A DNA stretch of 64,000 nucleotides from Pedobacter psychrodurus (GCF_004331735.1 NZ_SJSO01000018.1:1-64000), one strand, 5' to 3'; numbered from the stretch's first letter, positions 7,665 through 17,915 are shown. Program-made: numbers and translations. Notes: a model not told the origin generated them from the sequence alone.

Positions 7665-10166
7665 TTATTGTATTTCCAACTGGTTAATCACCAAACCCGG
7701 ATCGAGCAGATAGATTTTAACAGTCGACTTGCCTGTTTTATTAATCTTGTGTTTGGTTAAACCTGAAGCGTAACCTTGTAGTACATTCTGTTTCCAGATG
7801 TTATTTTCTGAGGCTGGAGAAATGTTTATGATCTGTGGCTTGTCGTTATTTACCGAAATAGCATACCGAACTTTAATGCCATTATTAACACCCTGGGTAG
7901 GTAAACATTTCACTTCGATCTGGTGTTCGCCTGGCGTATTAAAATCAACATTGTAAATGGCAAAAGCAGCATTTTGCAAGTCATTTTCGCTAATAGGTTT
8001 AAAAGTAAAGGGATAAACAGAAATACCATCACCACCTAAACCCAGTCCTTTTAAGGTTTGTAGTGTTACTCCTTTTGGAACTGATTTCTCCGCATATTTT
8101 GCGGCTTGAACAATGGTTTTATTTTCAGTTTTCTCTACCGCACCTGATAGCTTTGAGACTATAGAATCAGCCACTTTTGGCATTTTAAACACCGCCAAAT
8201 CGCGTGGTTTCCAGCTCATCATTCCATTCCACTTGCCACCTGCAATTTCTTCATTGTATTTTTTGGTAATCAACTGAATCCGATCAAAGCTAGCTTTCGA
8301 TTTTTTTGAATAGCTTAAGGCTGATTCATCTCCATTTGCAGCTAACGTCAAACTTTTCTTTGCATATAAAATCTTTTGGTTCATCAGCATGGCGCCTTCA
8401 ACCGGATATAAAATTAATTCAAAATAAGCATCTTTTAAGCGTGCAGGAATCTGATCATTTAATTTTTTAGCCTGATTATAAATCTTTTCATAAGCAGCCA
8501 ACCGTTCTTCTGCCTGCTCATCGGCGAAATTAACACTGGCCATGTGCTCGGGTTTAGCAGCCTGCGCCAAACGATAATAAACAGCTTTTATTTCGGCAAT
8601 AGGTTTTGCAAATTCGGCACCGAAAGTCTCAGCAGCCCAGCTTTCGGCATATTTATCAGCATTTTCTGGTTTCCATTGGTTTACATTCCAGGCGAGATCC
8701 ATCGCAAACTGCGTTTCCATTTCAGCGGGTTTAATATCACCAACATTTATGACCCAAAGTCTATCTGCTTTATATTGGTATGCTTTGGTTAACTCGTAAG
8801 AAATTAATGATGGAGAAATAGACGAAAGCCAAAGGTAATCTTGTGGGGCACCCCAGTAAGAAATGTGGTAATATACCCCACTTCCGCCAGAGCGTTTTTG
8901 CTCTTCAGGGTTTGAAAGCTGACGGATATAACCATGGTTATCGTCGGCCCAAACAATCGTAACATCATCAGGCAATTTTAAACCAGCCTGGTATAAAGAT
9001 AATACTTCTTTGTAAGGGCAAAAAATCTGTGGAATGGAGCTTACCGGTTTAGTAATATTCTTGCTGAGAATGGTACGCTGATCGGTAATTACCTCGCCCA
9101 ATAGTTTTACTTTTTCATTTTTATTTTTCGGTCCGGGCATGCTGCCATCGTGAATGCCACGCATACCAACAGTATAAACCGATTCGTAATTTTTGGCTTG
9201 TTTTACACGGTCGGTCCAGTAGTTTGCAATTTCATTTTTATTCAGGTCGTAGCGCCACTCTCCAGGCTTCTTGCCGTATTCGTGTTCGAAATTCTCAGCC
9301 CATTCGAAAACATTATTCCTTAACATCGGTTCACAATGGCTTGAACCTAATACAATGGCATATTTATCAGCCATTACGGGGTTATTGGCATAATAATAAA
9401 ATGCTTTGGTTGAAGGATGCATGCCTGGCCAGATGTAATTGGCTTTTAAGCGCAACAGCAGCTCGAATATTTTGGTATAGGTTTTTGGGCCGATATCTTT
9501 CACATCGGTATCCATCATTTTAGCAGCCCAGGGTTGGATACCCCAATCTTCATCATTGATAAAAATACCGCGGTATTTAACCGATGGCGACTCCACCAAA
9601 GGCTTAGCGGCTTTAATGTATAACGATTTTTTTAGCGCAGGTTTCACATCAGCCCACCAACAAAGCGGAGATACGCCGAGCATCCGCGACAATTGAAAAA
9701 CACCATAAGCTGTTCCTCTCCTGTCGCTACCAGCAATTACTAAAGCCCTTTTTATCCCTTTCAAAGGATTTTCGATCACTGAAACCGAAAATGTTTCCCA
9801 TTTACGGGATAAACTAGCACGATTAATTTTCCCTGCTTTGATTAACTGATCGATATATAACGACTGCCCCATCGTACCAATAATAATGGGATAAGTACTT
9901 AAAGCAGGATTGCTTTTCAAAACCTTTGCAGTTGTTCCCGTTAATAATTGAATGTCATCTTTAAACGCTTCGGCAGCGATTCCAACTACTTCGGCATCTT
10001 TTTCATCGATATAAATCGAAGATGCCTTTCCTCCTTCCACAATGGGAAAAGATGAAACACTGTTAATTTCAGAAACAGCAATGCCTGCCCTTTGTGCCAT
10101 ATTTTGTTTGGGCAGTAAGAACAACAACATCAATACCGATAAGCCTGCTAGGTTTCTGAAATTCAT
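7665..10166 (-). CDS. Exported glycoside hydrolase family 115 (alpha-glucuronidase type)
   Basis: 833 aa with a signal peptide ending NMAQ. Family hallmarks run in order: an N-terminal domain with YPIIIGTMGQS, the segment RALVIAGSDRRGTAYGVFQLSRMLGVSPLCWWADV, then PSVKYRGIFINDEDWGIQPWA at the start of the barrel, the YIWPGMHPSTKAFYYY region, and a C-terminal beta domain. Characterised GH115 enzymes remove (4-O-methyl)-glucuronic acid from internal xylan residues. Here no xylanase is present and the neighbours are pectin enzymes, so I infer that the substrate may be glucuronate on rhamnogalacturonan or arabinogalactan side chains. The gene is 5 bp downstream of GH105 and 2 bp upstream of GH31. 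Confidence 0.9.
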   Translation of the reverse strand: MNFRNLAGLSVLMLLFLLPKQNMAQRAGIAVSEINSVSSFPIVEGGKASSIYIDEKDAEVVGIAAEAFKDDIQLLTGTTAKVLKSNPALSTYPIIIGTMGQSLYIDQLIKAGKINRASLSRKWETFSVSVIENPLKGIKRALVIAGSDRRGTAYGVFQLSRMLGVSPLCWWADVKPALKKSLYIKAAKPLVESPSVKYRGIFINDEDWGIQPWAAKMMDTDVKDIGPKTYTKIFELLLRLKANYIWPGMHPSTKAFYYYANNPVMADKYAIVLGSSHCEPMLRNNVFEWAENFEHEYGKKPGEWRYDLNKNEIANYWTDRVKQAKNYESVYTVGMRGIHDGSMPGPKNKNEKVKLLGEVITDQRTILSKNITKPVSSIPQIFCPYKEVLSLYQAGLKLPDDVTIVWADDNHGYIRQLSNPEEQKRSGGSGVYYHISYWGAPQDYLWLSSISPSLISYELTKAYQYKADRLWVINVGDIKPAEMETQFAMDLAWNVNQWKPENADKYAESWAAETFGAEFAKPIAEIKAVYYRLAQAAKPEHMASVNFADEQAEERLAAYEKIYNQAKKLNDQIPARLKDAYFELILYPVEGAMLMNQKILYAKKSLTLAANGDESALSYSKKSKASFDRIQLITKKYNEEIAGGKWNGMMSWKPRDLAVFKMPKVADSIVSKLSGAVEKTENKTIVQAAKYAEKSVPKGVTLQTLKGLGLGGDGISVYPFTFKPISENDLQNAAFAIYNVDFNTPGEHQIEVKCLPTQGVNNGIKVRYAISVNNDKPQIINISPASENNIWKQNVLQGYASGLTKHKINKTGKSTVKIYLLDPGLVINQLEIQ

Positions 10167-10171
10167 TTTTA

Positions 10172-11299
10172 TTACTTTTTAAGTTTGTAAACTTCAGTTC
10201 CGGCTAATAGGAAACAACCCAAACCATAATCTTCAAAATCAGGCACACTGGTATAACTAACGGGCTGCCCGTCTTTTGGTTCCTTGCCTGTTCCCTGCAT
10301 AAAACCGATAAAACTATTTTTTTGAACAGCGTCTTTGGTCATGGCGTTCCAGGCTTTCGTAATGATAGGCAGGTAAGTGGCTTTATCTAAAATACCTTGA
10401 TTTACACCCCAAGCCATGCCGTAAACAAACAATGCAGTCCCTGATGTTTCTTTACCACCAAAATGTGTAGCATCATTTAAACTTACGTTCCAGAAACCAT
10501 CTGCACGCTGAATAGGCACCAGGGCTTTGATCATTTCGTGATAGGTTTTTAAATATTCACCGCGGTGGGCTTCATTTTCAGGAATAATTTCTAAAACACG
10601 TACTAATGCAGCAACCACCCATCCATTTCCTCTTGACCAATAACAATCTTCTCCGTTTGGTTCTTTGTAAGGCGGTACAAAATCTTTATCGCGCCACCAA
10701 AGGCCATCTTTGGCGTTATACAAGCCACCACCCTCGATATTTTTAGAATGCATATACATTTTGTACATGTAATTGTAGTAGGTTGTGTCGTTATATAATT
10801 TACCAAGTTTGGCAAAAACAGGCATACCCATTTGTATCGCATCAATCCATGTCCAATCGTTTACCTTGCCCGATTTTATGACCAGATCGATCGAAGCTTT
10901 AATGTCTTTAATGCGTTCGGGTTGTTTATCAATCAGATAAAGATCGATATAAGTCTGTCCGCAAGCTTGATCGTCGGCATTTTTTGTAGTAATACCATTT
11001 CTTAAGCCCCAGTTATGTTTTTCGCCCCATTGAACGGCATAATCGTAATATTCTTTTTTAGGGTTAATTTTATAAAGATTCATTAATCCTTCGTAGTACA
11101 CAGCCCTTGTCCAGATGTTGCTTGGCCGCTCCCTGTTGGTTATGATCGACTTTCCGGCATCAGGCCACTTATTCATAAAATAAGCATTTGTTGATTTTAA
11201 TACTTTTAAAACCTCCTTTTTCTTAGGAATTTTCTGTGCCAAAAGTAGTTGGACAGATATGCTTAACAGTATAGCGGAGCTGAATATAAATTTCTTCAT
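10172..11299 (-). CDS. Exported GH105 unsaturated rhamnogalacturonyl hydrolase
   Basis: 375 aa, the family's usual length, with a signal peptide (ending LLAQ, about residue 22). It is an alpha/alpha-barrel glycosidase. The active-site sequences are WTWIDAIQMGMPVFAKLG near residue 150 (catalytic Asp) and CYWSRGNGWVVAAL near 220, the counterpart of the family WxRGNGW motif. GH105 hydrates and releases the 4,5-unsaturated galacturonyl end left by pectate or rhamnogalacturonan lyases, so it acts directly after the PL11 lyase encoded in the same operon. Its neighbours are GH2 (20-bp gap) upstream and GH115 (5 bp) downstream. Confidence 0.93.
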   Translation of the reverse strand: MKKFIFSSAILLSISVQLLLAQKIPKKKEVLKVLKSTNAYFMNKWPDAGKSIITNRERPSNIWTRAVYYEGLMNLYKINPKKEYYDYAVQWGEKHNWGLRNGITTKNADDQACGQTYIDLYLIDKQPERIKDIKASIDLVIKSGKVNDWTWIDAIQMGMPVFAKLGKLYNDTTYYNYMYKMYMHSKNIEGGGLYNAKDGLWWRDKDFVPPYKEPNGEDCYWSRGNGWVVAALVRVLEIIPENEAHRGEYLKTYHEMIKALVPIQRADGFWNVSLNDATHFGGKETSGTALFVYGMAWGVNQGILDKATYLPIITKAWNAMTKDAVQKNSFIGFMQGTGKEPKDGQPVSYTSVPDFEDYGLGCFLLAGTEVYKLKK

Positions 11300-11319
11300 G
11301 GTGGTATTTCGCTTATCGA

Positions 11320-14223
11320 TTAATTGGATTTAGGTTTTGGTTTTAACTCATCCGGACTATCTTTCGTAAAAGTATCGAACTGAATTTTCGACGGACTTTC
11401 GAAGATATCTTTCACGGTATTAAAAGCCACTTCATATTTTGGATTAAACTGGGCAGATATCATGTATTGCTGTAAACTGTAATAAAGCTGTTGTGCAGCA
11501 GGAGCATCTTTTAAATCAGGCGAGAGATTGGCACTCGAAACCACTAATTTCCCCTTGCCTACTTTTGCTTCGAAAACCAGTGCCAAACGACGGTTCAAAA
11601 ACCAGGTATCGATTGGCTGAACAATTGGTTTAAATCCTGAAGGAAAGTCTTCGAGGTTCATTACCTGCGATTTGTTTACGATTTCCCACCATTGCATATC
11701 GCTGTGATAATCGGTTGGAAAACTATTAAAAGCGGCATGTTTCGGGTCGCACAAAATACCCAGGGTATGTGGCGGGCGCATTTTAAACCACGATGTATTC
11801 CAAAAAACAGGGAGAAAGGTTTGCACTACTTCTTTCCCTTTTACTACTTTGCCTGATGCATTGAGAAAAACATTGCCTCCCTCAGCCAAAACAGACTGGG
11901 CTTTGTCATCTAAACTGGTGCAGTAATACACATTGCTTTTAACTTGTGGCAGTTGGGCAGGATAAACCCAGAAACTCCAATCGTTGGCAAATTCAGTTCC
12001 ATCAATCGTAACCTCCAATTTCAGTTTAGTTGCTTTTGTAATACTATTTAGGGGGAATTTAATTTCTCCAATGGCAATACAATTGGTAACAGGCAAGTTT
12101 TTAGGACTGAAATTGCCTTTGGCTACATTTGTGCCGCTTTCATTTTTGAGTGTCCACGAGAGTTTTGCATTTTCAATTGGCGCTTTTCCGAAATGCGCCA
12201 CTTCTACAGCAGCTTCTAAAGTCTCATTATTGGTAAAAACAAACTTCGAAACTTTTAGCAAAGGCACCGTGCTGTTAGAAAAACGTTTGAATTCTTTAGC
12301 GGTGATATAACCTTTTTCATCCCAGAAGGCATCTAAAACACCAACAAGTGCTGTTCCCTGGCCTGGATAATCATTTAGCGACAATAACTGATAACCATTG
12401 TAATTGGGCGTTCGCAATGCTTTTTCTATTTCATTTTTATAACAAAGGGCCTGCAATTTACCCGAAGCCATTAAAAAATCGTGTCCCTGATCTGCCATAT
12501 CGTGGTCTTTAAGATCTTCCTGAAACATCTCAAAGTTTTTTGCGCGATAAACACCAGTGTATTTTTTTATTTCATCGAAATTAGGAAAGGCACAATACTG
12601 CCCCATTTCGTGTGCTACAAAGGGCACGGTAAACTGTTCGATCTGTTTGGCGTAAGTAGAAATACTTTCTGGCTTTCTGCTCCAATCTAATCCTCTGGCA
12701 CCTGCGCGTACCATAAATTCGTTGTTGGGGATAACCGGCCAGCTACCGCCAACTGATGCACCAGTGTACAATCGTCTCGAATCTTTGGCTTTCCAGTAAT
12801 TATTAAATTTAGTAAGGTATTCTACCTGCTTACCACGTGGTTCATTTCCATAGGCCATCATACAAAAGGATGCATAATTGCCATAGTTTTTGGTCATTCG
12901 GTTGGTTTCATCGTAAATAAACTGGTCGATTGGTTTCCCATCACCAATAGATGAACCATGATTGGCCCAGCTTGGTCCTTCTGGTTGAAGATAAAAGCCG
13001 ATTTGATCTGCTGCAATAAAAGCAGCTTCTGGCGGACAAAACGAATGAAAACGCATGTGGTTTAACCCATGCGCTTTCGAAATTTTAAAAATACGTACCC
13101 AAGCAGCAACATCCATTGATGGATAACCTGTTAACGGAAATTCGCAATTGTTAACCGTACCGCGTAAAAAAACCGGGCGGCCGTTAATTTCAAAAGTTCT
13201 GCCTACAGCTTTAAATTCACGCATACCGAACTGTACCTTTTTCTCGTCTTTTTTGCCATCTTTCGAAATTAGCGTGGCTGTTAAATGATATAATGCGGGA
13301 TCGAACTCATCCCAGGTGGCAATTTTATCGCCCATGGGTAAATTGATTTCTAAACTCCCTACACCATTTGTAATTTGGTAAGCTGCTGTTACAGGCTTAA
13401 CCTGGAGTACATTTTTGGTATTAAAAGTTGTAGCAGCAAGCGTAATTTTCCCAGTAGAGAATTGGCTAGCATTGGCTTTAAGCTGGATTTTAACCTTCGC
13501 AGATTTATTTTTTAAATCGGGATAAACCTGAATATCTTCAAAATACACAGGCGAACCGGCCACCAGTTCCATTTTACCTACCACACCGTTCCAGTTTCCT
13601 TGAGTGTGATCGGTTAAACTATGTGAATCCTGCCCTACATTTATCGCCTTAATGCGGTTATCAATCAATAAAGTAATGGTATGTTTTCCTGCTTTTAAAT
13701 TTGGTGGGAGTTCAAAGTTTTGAGCGACAACAAAGGTAAATTGGGTTCCTATTTCGATATCGTCTATCCAAACCCTTGTTTCTGAATGTGGGTATTCTAA
13801 GGATAAAACTAGTCTTTTCCCTTTCCAATTGGCAGGTATTTCGATATCTTTCTGATACCATGCCGCACCTGTATAATGTTTGGCAGGGGTTAACCAGAAA
13901 GGTATTTTTAAGTTATCGGGTTTACGGTATTTTTCTAAACGGGGGTGGTAAAAGTACGAGCTATCATAAATGCTTCCAGTCCATTTCGTTTTAAGGGTTA
14001 TATCATCACCTTTTAAGTTTTCGGCCATCGATCCGGGAAGCTTAACGAATTCGGGAAGAACGGTTGAATACCATTTTCCTTTTATGCCTTCATCTTTAGC
14101 ATCCATTTTGAAACGCCATTTGCCTGCAAGCGAAATGTTTTGGGCATGTGTTTGCGTAATGCTTAAAAATATAAAAGCAATGCCTATCAGCACTTTGAAA
14201 ACTCGGTTAACCTGTATCTGCAT
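11320..14223 (-). CDS. Exported glycoside hydrolase family 2 protein
   Basis: 967 aa with a signal peptide (ending THAQ, about residue 28). An N-terminal sugar-binding jelly roll is visible (AAWYQKDIEIPANWKGKRLVLSLEYPHSETRVWIDD), then an immunoglobulin-like domain and the TIM barrel. The barrel carries the acid/base Glu in CMMAYGNEPRGK (about 455) and the nucleophile-region Glu in PFVAHEMGQYC (about 535). It is longer than a simple beta-galactosidase because of an extra C-terminal region (about 720-967). GH2 activities include beta-galactosidase and beta-glucuronidase. With GH115 and GH105 nearby either is plausible and I cannot choose. The gene follows CE12 with a 95-bp gap. Confidence 0.87.
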   Translation of the reverse strand: MQIQVNRVFKVLIGIAFIFLSITQTHAQNISLAGKWRFKMDAKDEGIKGKWYSTVLPEFVKLPGSMAENLKGDDITLKTKWTGSIYDSSYFYHPRLEKYRKPDNLKIPFWLTPAKHYTGAAWYQKDIEIPANWKGKRLVLSLEYPHSETRVWIDDIEIGTQFTFVVAQNFELPPNLKAGKHTITLLIDNRIKAINVGQDSHSLTDHTQGNWNGVVGKMELVAGSPVYFEDIQVYPDLKNKSAKVKIQLKANASQFSTGKITLAATTFNTKNVLQVKPVTAAYQITNGVGSLEINLPMGDKIATWDEFDPALYHLTATLISKDGKKDEKKVQFGMREFKAVGRTFEINGRPVFLRGTVNNCEFPLTGYPSMDVAAWVRIFKISKAHGLNHMRFHSFCPPEAAFIAADQIGFYLQPEGPSWANHGSSIGDGKPIDQFIYDETNRMTKNYGNYASFCMMAYGNEPRGKQVEYLTKFNNYWKAKDSRRLYTGASVGGSWPVIPNNEFMVRAGARGLDWSRKPESISTYAKQIEQFTVPFVAHEMGQYCAFPNFDEIKKYTGVYRAKNFEMFQEDLKDHDMADQGHDFLMASGKLQALCYKNEIEKALRTPNYNGYQLLSLNDYPGQGTALVGVLDAFWDEKGYITAKEFKRFSNSTVPLLKVSKFVFTNNETLEAAVEVAHFGKAPIENAKLSWTLKNESGTNVAKGNFSPKNLPVTNCIAIGEIKFPLNSITKATKLKLEVTIDGTEFANDWSFWVYPAQLPQVKSNVYYCTSLDDKAQSVLAEGGNVFLNASGKVVKGKEVVQTFLPVFWNTSWFKMRPPHTLGILCDPKHAAFNSFPTDYHSDMQWWEIVNKSQVMNLEDFPSGFKPIVQPIDTWFLNRRLALVFEAKVGKGKLVVSSANLSPDLKDAPAAQQLYYSLQQYMISAQFNPKYEVAFNTVKDIFESPSKIQFDTFTKDSPDELKPKPKSN

Positions 14224-14282
14224 AAAATTGAACGGTTTATCACCGTTTGTATTTGGTTAGGCTGTTAAAATAAGACAATATC

Positions 14283-14311
14283 AGCAGGAAAGCATCCTGT
14301 AGTATCCTGCT
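14283..14311. repeat. Hairpin with a shared 20-bp repeat after the CE12 gene
   Basis: The arms agcagga (14283-14289) and tcctgct (14305-14311) enclose a 15-nt loop. The last 20 bases (14292-14311) recur exactly at 20505-20524. The hairpin lies a few bases beyond the CE12 stop on the minus strand, between CE12 and GH2. There is no T-run, so it may stabilise or process the mRNA rather than terminate it. Confidence 0.5.
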
Positions 14312-14318
14312 CGATGGT

Positions 14319-15110
14319 TTATTTTAGGTAGCTATTCAGTTTATTGTTTTTTAATTTCTTCAGGCATTCTACAACCGCAGCTGTATTTAACTTCGCTCCT
14401 GCTTCGTTGGTATGGGTGTGGTCTTTCTCGGTAAAAAAAGTTTTAACCTCAGCTGCGCCTAAAGCGGCATATTTATCTTTAATGATTTGGTTCAATGGAA
14501 TAAAATCGATTTTTTCGGCTTTCGCCACCTCTTCGGCCCAACCCGCATAACTATCGTTGGTTAAAACTACCGCACCATCTTTAACCGGATTGCGTGGAAT
14601 CGGTGAACACACAATCGCTGTTGCGCCTTTGGCTTTAATATCGCTGATGAATTTGCGCAGGTACCAGCCATAAGTATAAACCACTTCCTGTTTTTTCTTA
14701 ATCGGGTTGTAAATTTCTTTACTTTCCGTTCCGATACCTTTTATGGTACCACGGGCACGGGCGGTGTCATCTAACGGGCTGCTATCGTTATGACCAAATT
14801 GCATCATCACAAAATCGCCTTTTTTTATTTTTGCCAAAACAGCATCCCACAAACCGTTGGTTTGAAAAGTACGACTGCTGGTACCGCCAAGTGCATTATT
14901 TTCGACATTGATTTTTTCGCTGTTGAATAAATCTTCGATAAAACTTCCCCAGCCCCATAAAGCGCCATCGCCTTTGCCTTTTCCATTTTTAACGGTCGAA
15001 TCGCCAATGAGGAATAAAGTTGGTTTCGTCTGCTGTTTCAAGATGATGCAGGAAGAAAATATAATGAATGTGGTTAAGAGAATGAGGGGTAGATATTTAG
15101 TTGATTTCAT
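14319..15110 (-). CDS. Rhamnogalacturonan acetylesterase, CE12 (SGNH hydrolase), copy 1
   Basis: 263 aa with a short hydrophobic N-terminus ending IFSSC, which could be a lipoprotein signal (a Cys in a loose lipobox). All four SGNH blocks are present: LIGDSTV (nucleophile Ser, about residue 37), NNALGGTSSRT (oxyanion Gly), MMQFGHND (Asn) and EKDHTHTN (Asp and His, about 232-235). CE12 enzymes remove O-acetyl groups from galacturonate in rhamnogalacturonan I, exposing the backbone to the PL11 lyase encoded two genes upstream. It is paralogous to the next gene (15189-15953), so this is a tandem duplication within the operon. Confidence 0.9.
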   Translation of the reverse strand: MKSTKYLPLILLTTFIIFSSCIILKQQTKPTLFLIGDSTVKNGKGKGDGALWGWGSFIEDLFNSEKINVENNALGGTSSRTFQTNGLWDAVLAKIKKGDFVMMQFGHNDSSPLDDTARARGTIKGIGTESKEIYNPIKKKQEVVYTYGWYLRKFISDIKAKGATAIVCSPIPRNPVKDGAVVLTNDSYAGWAEEVAKAEKIDFIPLNQIIKDKYAALGAAEVKTFFTEKDHTHTNEAGAKLNTAAVVECLKKLKNNKLNSYLK

Positions 15111-15188
15111 ATTATAACGATTACACCGATTGTTGGATTACACAGATTTATATTGCCTTTGGTCTTTCAGCTTTAGTCTTTCCGCTCC

Positions 15189-15953
15189 CTAAAGCAAGTA
15201 CTTTTTCAGTTTACAATCTTTCAATTCTTTAATCCCTTCTACAACAGATGCGGCGTTAACTTTTGCACCTTCCAAATTGGTATGGGTATGGTCGCCAGGG
15301 AAATAGAGTTTTACTTTATCAGGACCGAGCGCATCATATTTATCCGCTGTAATTTTATTCAGGTCGACGAAATAGGCATTTTCTTCTTTTGCAACTTCAG
15401 CGGCCCATTTTCCAAAATCGTTATTGGCACGTGCCACTTTACCATCTTTAAAAACGTTCCTTGGGATCATCGACAATACAATAGGTATAGCACCCTTTGC
15501 TTTGGTTTCGCGCACAAATTTGCGAATATACCAACCGTAAGTATGTACAGTTTCTACTTTTCCATCTGGCCAGGTTAATACTTTGGTTTCTTCACCAGTT
15601 CCTCTTAGCACACCTCTTCTACCGGCTTTTGTGGTATCAGGCGCACTTCCGTCATTATGCCCGAACTGCATCGTAACGAAATCGCCAGGTTTTAATGTTT
15701 CCAAAACCTTGTCCCACCTGCCTTCCGACAAGAAAGTTCTGGTGCTTCTTCCGGCCATTGCATTATTTTCTACATGGATTTTTGTGGTATCAAACAGCGA
15801 AGCAATAGGCGTTCCCCAGCCCCAGGTTTCTTTGTTCGAATTGCGAACGGTAGAATCGCCAATGGTATGCAGTGCGGGTTTATGCTGAGCGATAAAGGCA
15901 AAAAAAGAAATGATGATGATCATTCCCGCCAGGATAAAGCTATATTTTTTCAT
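15189..15953 (-). CDS. Rhamnogalacturonan acetylesterase, CE12 (SGNH hydrolase), copy 2
   Basis: 254 aa with an N-terminal hydrophobic segment (MKKYSFILAGMIIIISFFAF) that could be a signal peptide or membrane anchor. The catalytic blocks are complete: HTIGDSTV, NNAMAGRSTRT, TMQFGHND and PGDHTHTN. Compared with copy 1 it lacks a lipobox Cys. It starts 17 bp after the PL11 stop, so the lyase and this esterase are likely translated from one message. Two CE12 copies with different N-termini could act in different compartments (periplasmic or anchored). That is inference. Confidence 0.9.
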   Translation of the reverse strand: MKKYSFILAGMIIIISFFAFIAQHKPALHTIGDSTVRNSNKETWGWGTPIASLFDTTKIHVENNAMAGRSTRTFLSEGRWDKVLETLKPGDFVTMQFGHNDGSAPDTTKAGRRGVLRGTGEETKVLTWPDGKVETVHTYGWYIRKFVRETKAKGAIPIVLSMIPRNVFKDGKVARANNDFGKWAAEVAKEENAYFVDLNKITADKYDALGPDKVKLYFPGDHTHTNLEGAKVNAASVVEGIKELKDCKLKKYLL

Positions 15954-15970
15954 TCTTGCTTGGTTAAAAT

Positions 15971-17860
15971 TTATTTATGGTACTCAATTAGTTTAATATT
16001 TGGCTTTGCTGGTTTATTCATATCGTCGCCCATATAAAAACTGGTGTGAGGTGGCTGGTTATAGCCCACATTTTGCCAGGCAATACTCAAACGGTATTGG
16101 GGATCGTGCATAAAGGTATAAAAACGGTGAGTTGTTGGAATTGTAGTGGTAAATATCCTCAATTCGCTGGCATCAGCAGTGCGGTAAATCACTTCTTCAC
16201 GCCAATCGCCTAAAATATCAGCCGATAAAGCTGGGGTTGATTTAGTTCCATTGTTTGATAAACAGTTATACATCCTTACATTTAGCAACCTAATGTTTTT
16301 AGCGTTTTCGTAATCCCATTTATCGATAGTCGTAGCATTTAAAATTTCACTCTGGCAATCCCCATCCCAAAAAACACCGAAGTTAACACTCGGGGTGATT
16401 GACGAAATTTTATTTCCCTTGGCATCAAACATTCCGGTTATACCTGCACCTGCAACCCAACATTCTGAACCTCTATACCTTGGATCGATATTTAAAGCCA
16501 GCCCCCTACCAGGACCTTCGCCATCTTCACCAGCCTTTACTGATGCTTTTTTCCATAATATTTCTCCGGTTTTGGCATCTCTAAAGCTCGCCCCAGCATC
16601 AGAAAATTTTTCCTGAATATCAAAAACCTCCAATCCTGGCCTGTCTGGATCCAGATCGCCAACATGTAATGCATCTCCGTGCCCTAACCGGGTAGTGTAC
16701 AAACCTTTCCCATTATCATCAATGGTCATGGCGCCAAAAATAATTTCATCTTTGCCATCGTTGTCTACATCTGTAATGCTTAAATTATGATTTCCCTGTC
16801 CGCTATAACCTTTATTTTCGGGTTCAACACTGTCAAAAACCCACCTCTTGTGCAGGTTTTTACCTTTAAAATCCCAAGCAGTAATGAAAGTTCGGGTATA
16901 GTAGCCTCTGGTCATAATTAAACTGGGATGTTTTCCATCAAGATAAGCTATTGCAGCCAAAAAACGGTCCATTCTGTTTCCATATCCATCACCCCAGATT
17001 TTCTTTAATTCTTCCGTTGAGGGTTCCAGATTTGGCACACGTGGGGGATTAAACTGCGTGGTGGTAATTTCTGCTCCGGTTAAGCCATCAAAAACAGTTA
17101 AAAACTCCGGGCCTGCTAAAATATATCCATTTTTGTTCCGCCAATCTTTAGTGGTATCGCCTATAAACTTACCTGTTCCGTCCATTGTGCCATCAGCTGT
17201 TTTACAGGCAACCTCTGCCCTGCCGTCTCCATCTAAATCGTAAACCATAAATTGGGTATAATGCGCGCCCTCACGGATATTCTTTCCTAAGTTAATGCGC
17301 CATAAAAATGTACCATCTAATTTATAAGCCTCTAATAAGGGATCTGTTGTGATACCCGCCTGCGAGTTATCTTTTCCTATGCCCACCTGGTGCAAAACAA
17401 TTTCATATTCCCCGTCGCCATCTAAATCCCCGACTGAAATATCATTTGGGGTATAACCTGACAGTGTTTTTAAGGGAATAGATAAATAAGGTTTTGCCTC
17501 CGTATTTTGATGCAATATGAAAGCAACACTTTCGGTTTTTTCTTTCCCATTGATAACCGGTTTTACAAACCATTGGTTTTCAACAGTAAAATCTATCTTT
17601 TTATCCGTAAAAATTGTTGCTCCGGTTATTGGATTTTGATTCAATTTTACAGGATCTGAATGGTTTGTTCTCCTGTAGAGATTGAAAGAAATATTATCAG
17701 GATCAGTGCCTAAAACCCGCCAGCTCACAAAAACACTATCGCCTGGCATGTGTACTGCAACAACACCTCTGCCAAGTGTTTCCATTTCGCGTTGAGCGAA
17801 AAGCTGAGTAGCGCAGAATAAGCTAATGATGAAGCACGATGCTATAATGGTTTTAAACAT
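15971..17860 (-). CDS. Exported rhamnogalacturonan lyase, PL11
   Basis: 629 aa with a signal peptide ending FAQ (about residue 23). The mature N-terminus REMETLGRGVVAVHMPGDSVFVSWRVLGTDP is characteristic of PL11, and the rest is an eight-bladed-propeller-like arrangement rich in Asp calcium loops (DLDGDGEYEIVLH, DLDGDGRAEVACK, DVDNDGKDEIIFG). PL11 cleaves the rhamnose-galacturonate linkage of RG-I by beta-elimination and makes unsaturated ends for GH105. The length matches single-domain PL11 enzymes, with no added carbohydrate-binding module. It is the second gene of the minus-strand operon, 55 bp after the MG2-type gene. Confidence 0.94.
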   Translation of the reverse strand: MFKTIIASCFIISLFCATQLFAQREMETLGRGVVAVHMPGDSVFVSWRVLGTDPDNISFNLYRRTNHSDPVKLNQNPITGATIFTDKKIDFTVENQWFVKPVINGKEKTESVAFILHQNTEAKPYLSIPLKTLSGYTPNDISVGDLDGDGEYEIVLHQVGIGKDNSQAGITTDPLLEAYKLDGTFLWRINLGKNIREGAHYTQFMVYDLDGDGRAEVACKTADGTMDGTGKFIGDTTKDWRNKNGYILAGPEFLTVFDGLTGAEITTTQFNPPRVPNLEPSTEELKKIWGDGYGNRMDRFLAAIAYLDGKHPSLIMTRGYYTRTFITAWDFKGKNLHKRWVFDSVEPENKGYSGQGNHNLSITDVDNDGKDEIIFGAMTIDDNGKGLYTTRLGHGDALHVGDLDPDRPGLEVFDIQEKFSDAGASFRDAKTGEILWKKASVKAGEDGEGPGRGLALNIDPRYRGSECWVAGAGITGMFDAKGNKISSITPSVNFGVFWDGDCQSEILNATTIDKWDYENAKNIRLLNVRMYNCLSNNGTKSTPALSADILGDWREEVIYRTADASELRIFTTTIPTTHRFYTFMHDPQYRLSIAWQNVGYNQPPHTSFYMGDDMNKPAKPNIKLIEYHK

Positions 17861-17915
17861 AACGGCTTATAATTCTAATTAAAAAATAGGTTGGGTTCAT
17901 GAATGATGTAACTGG

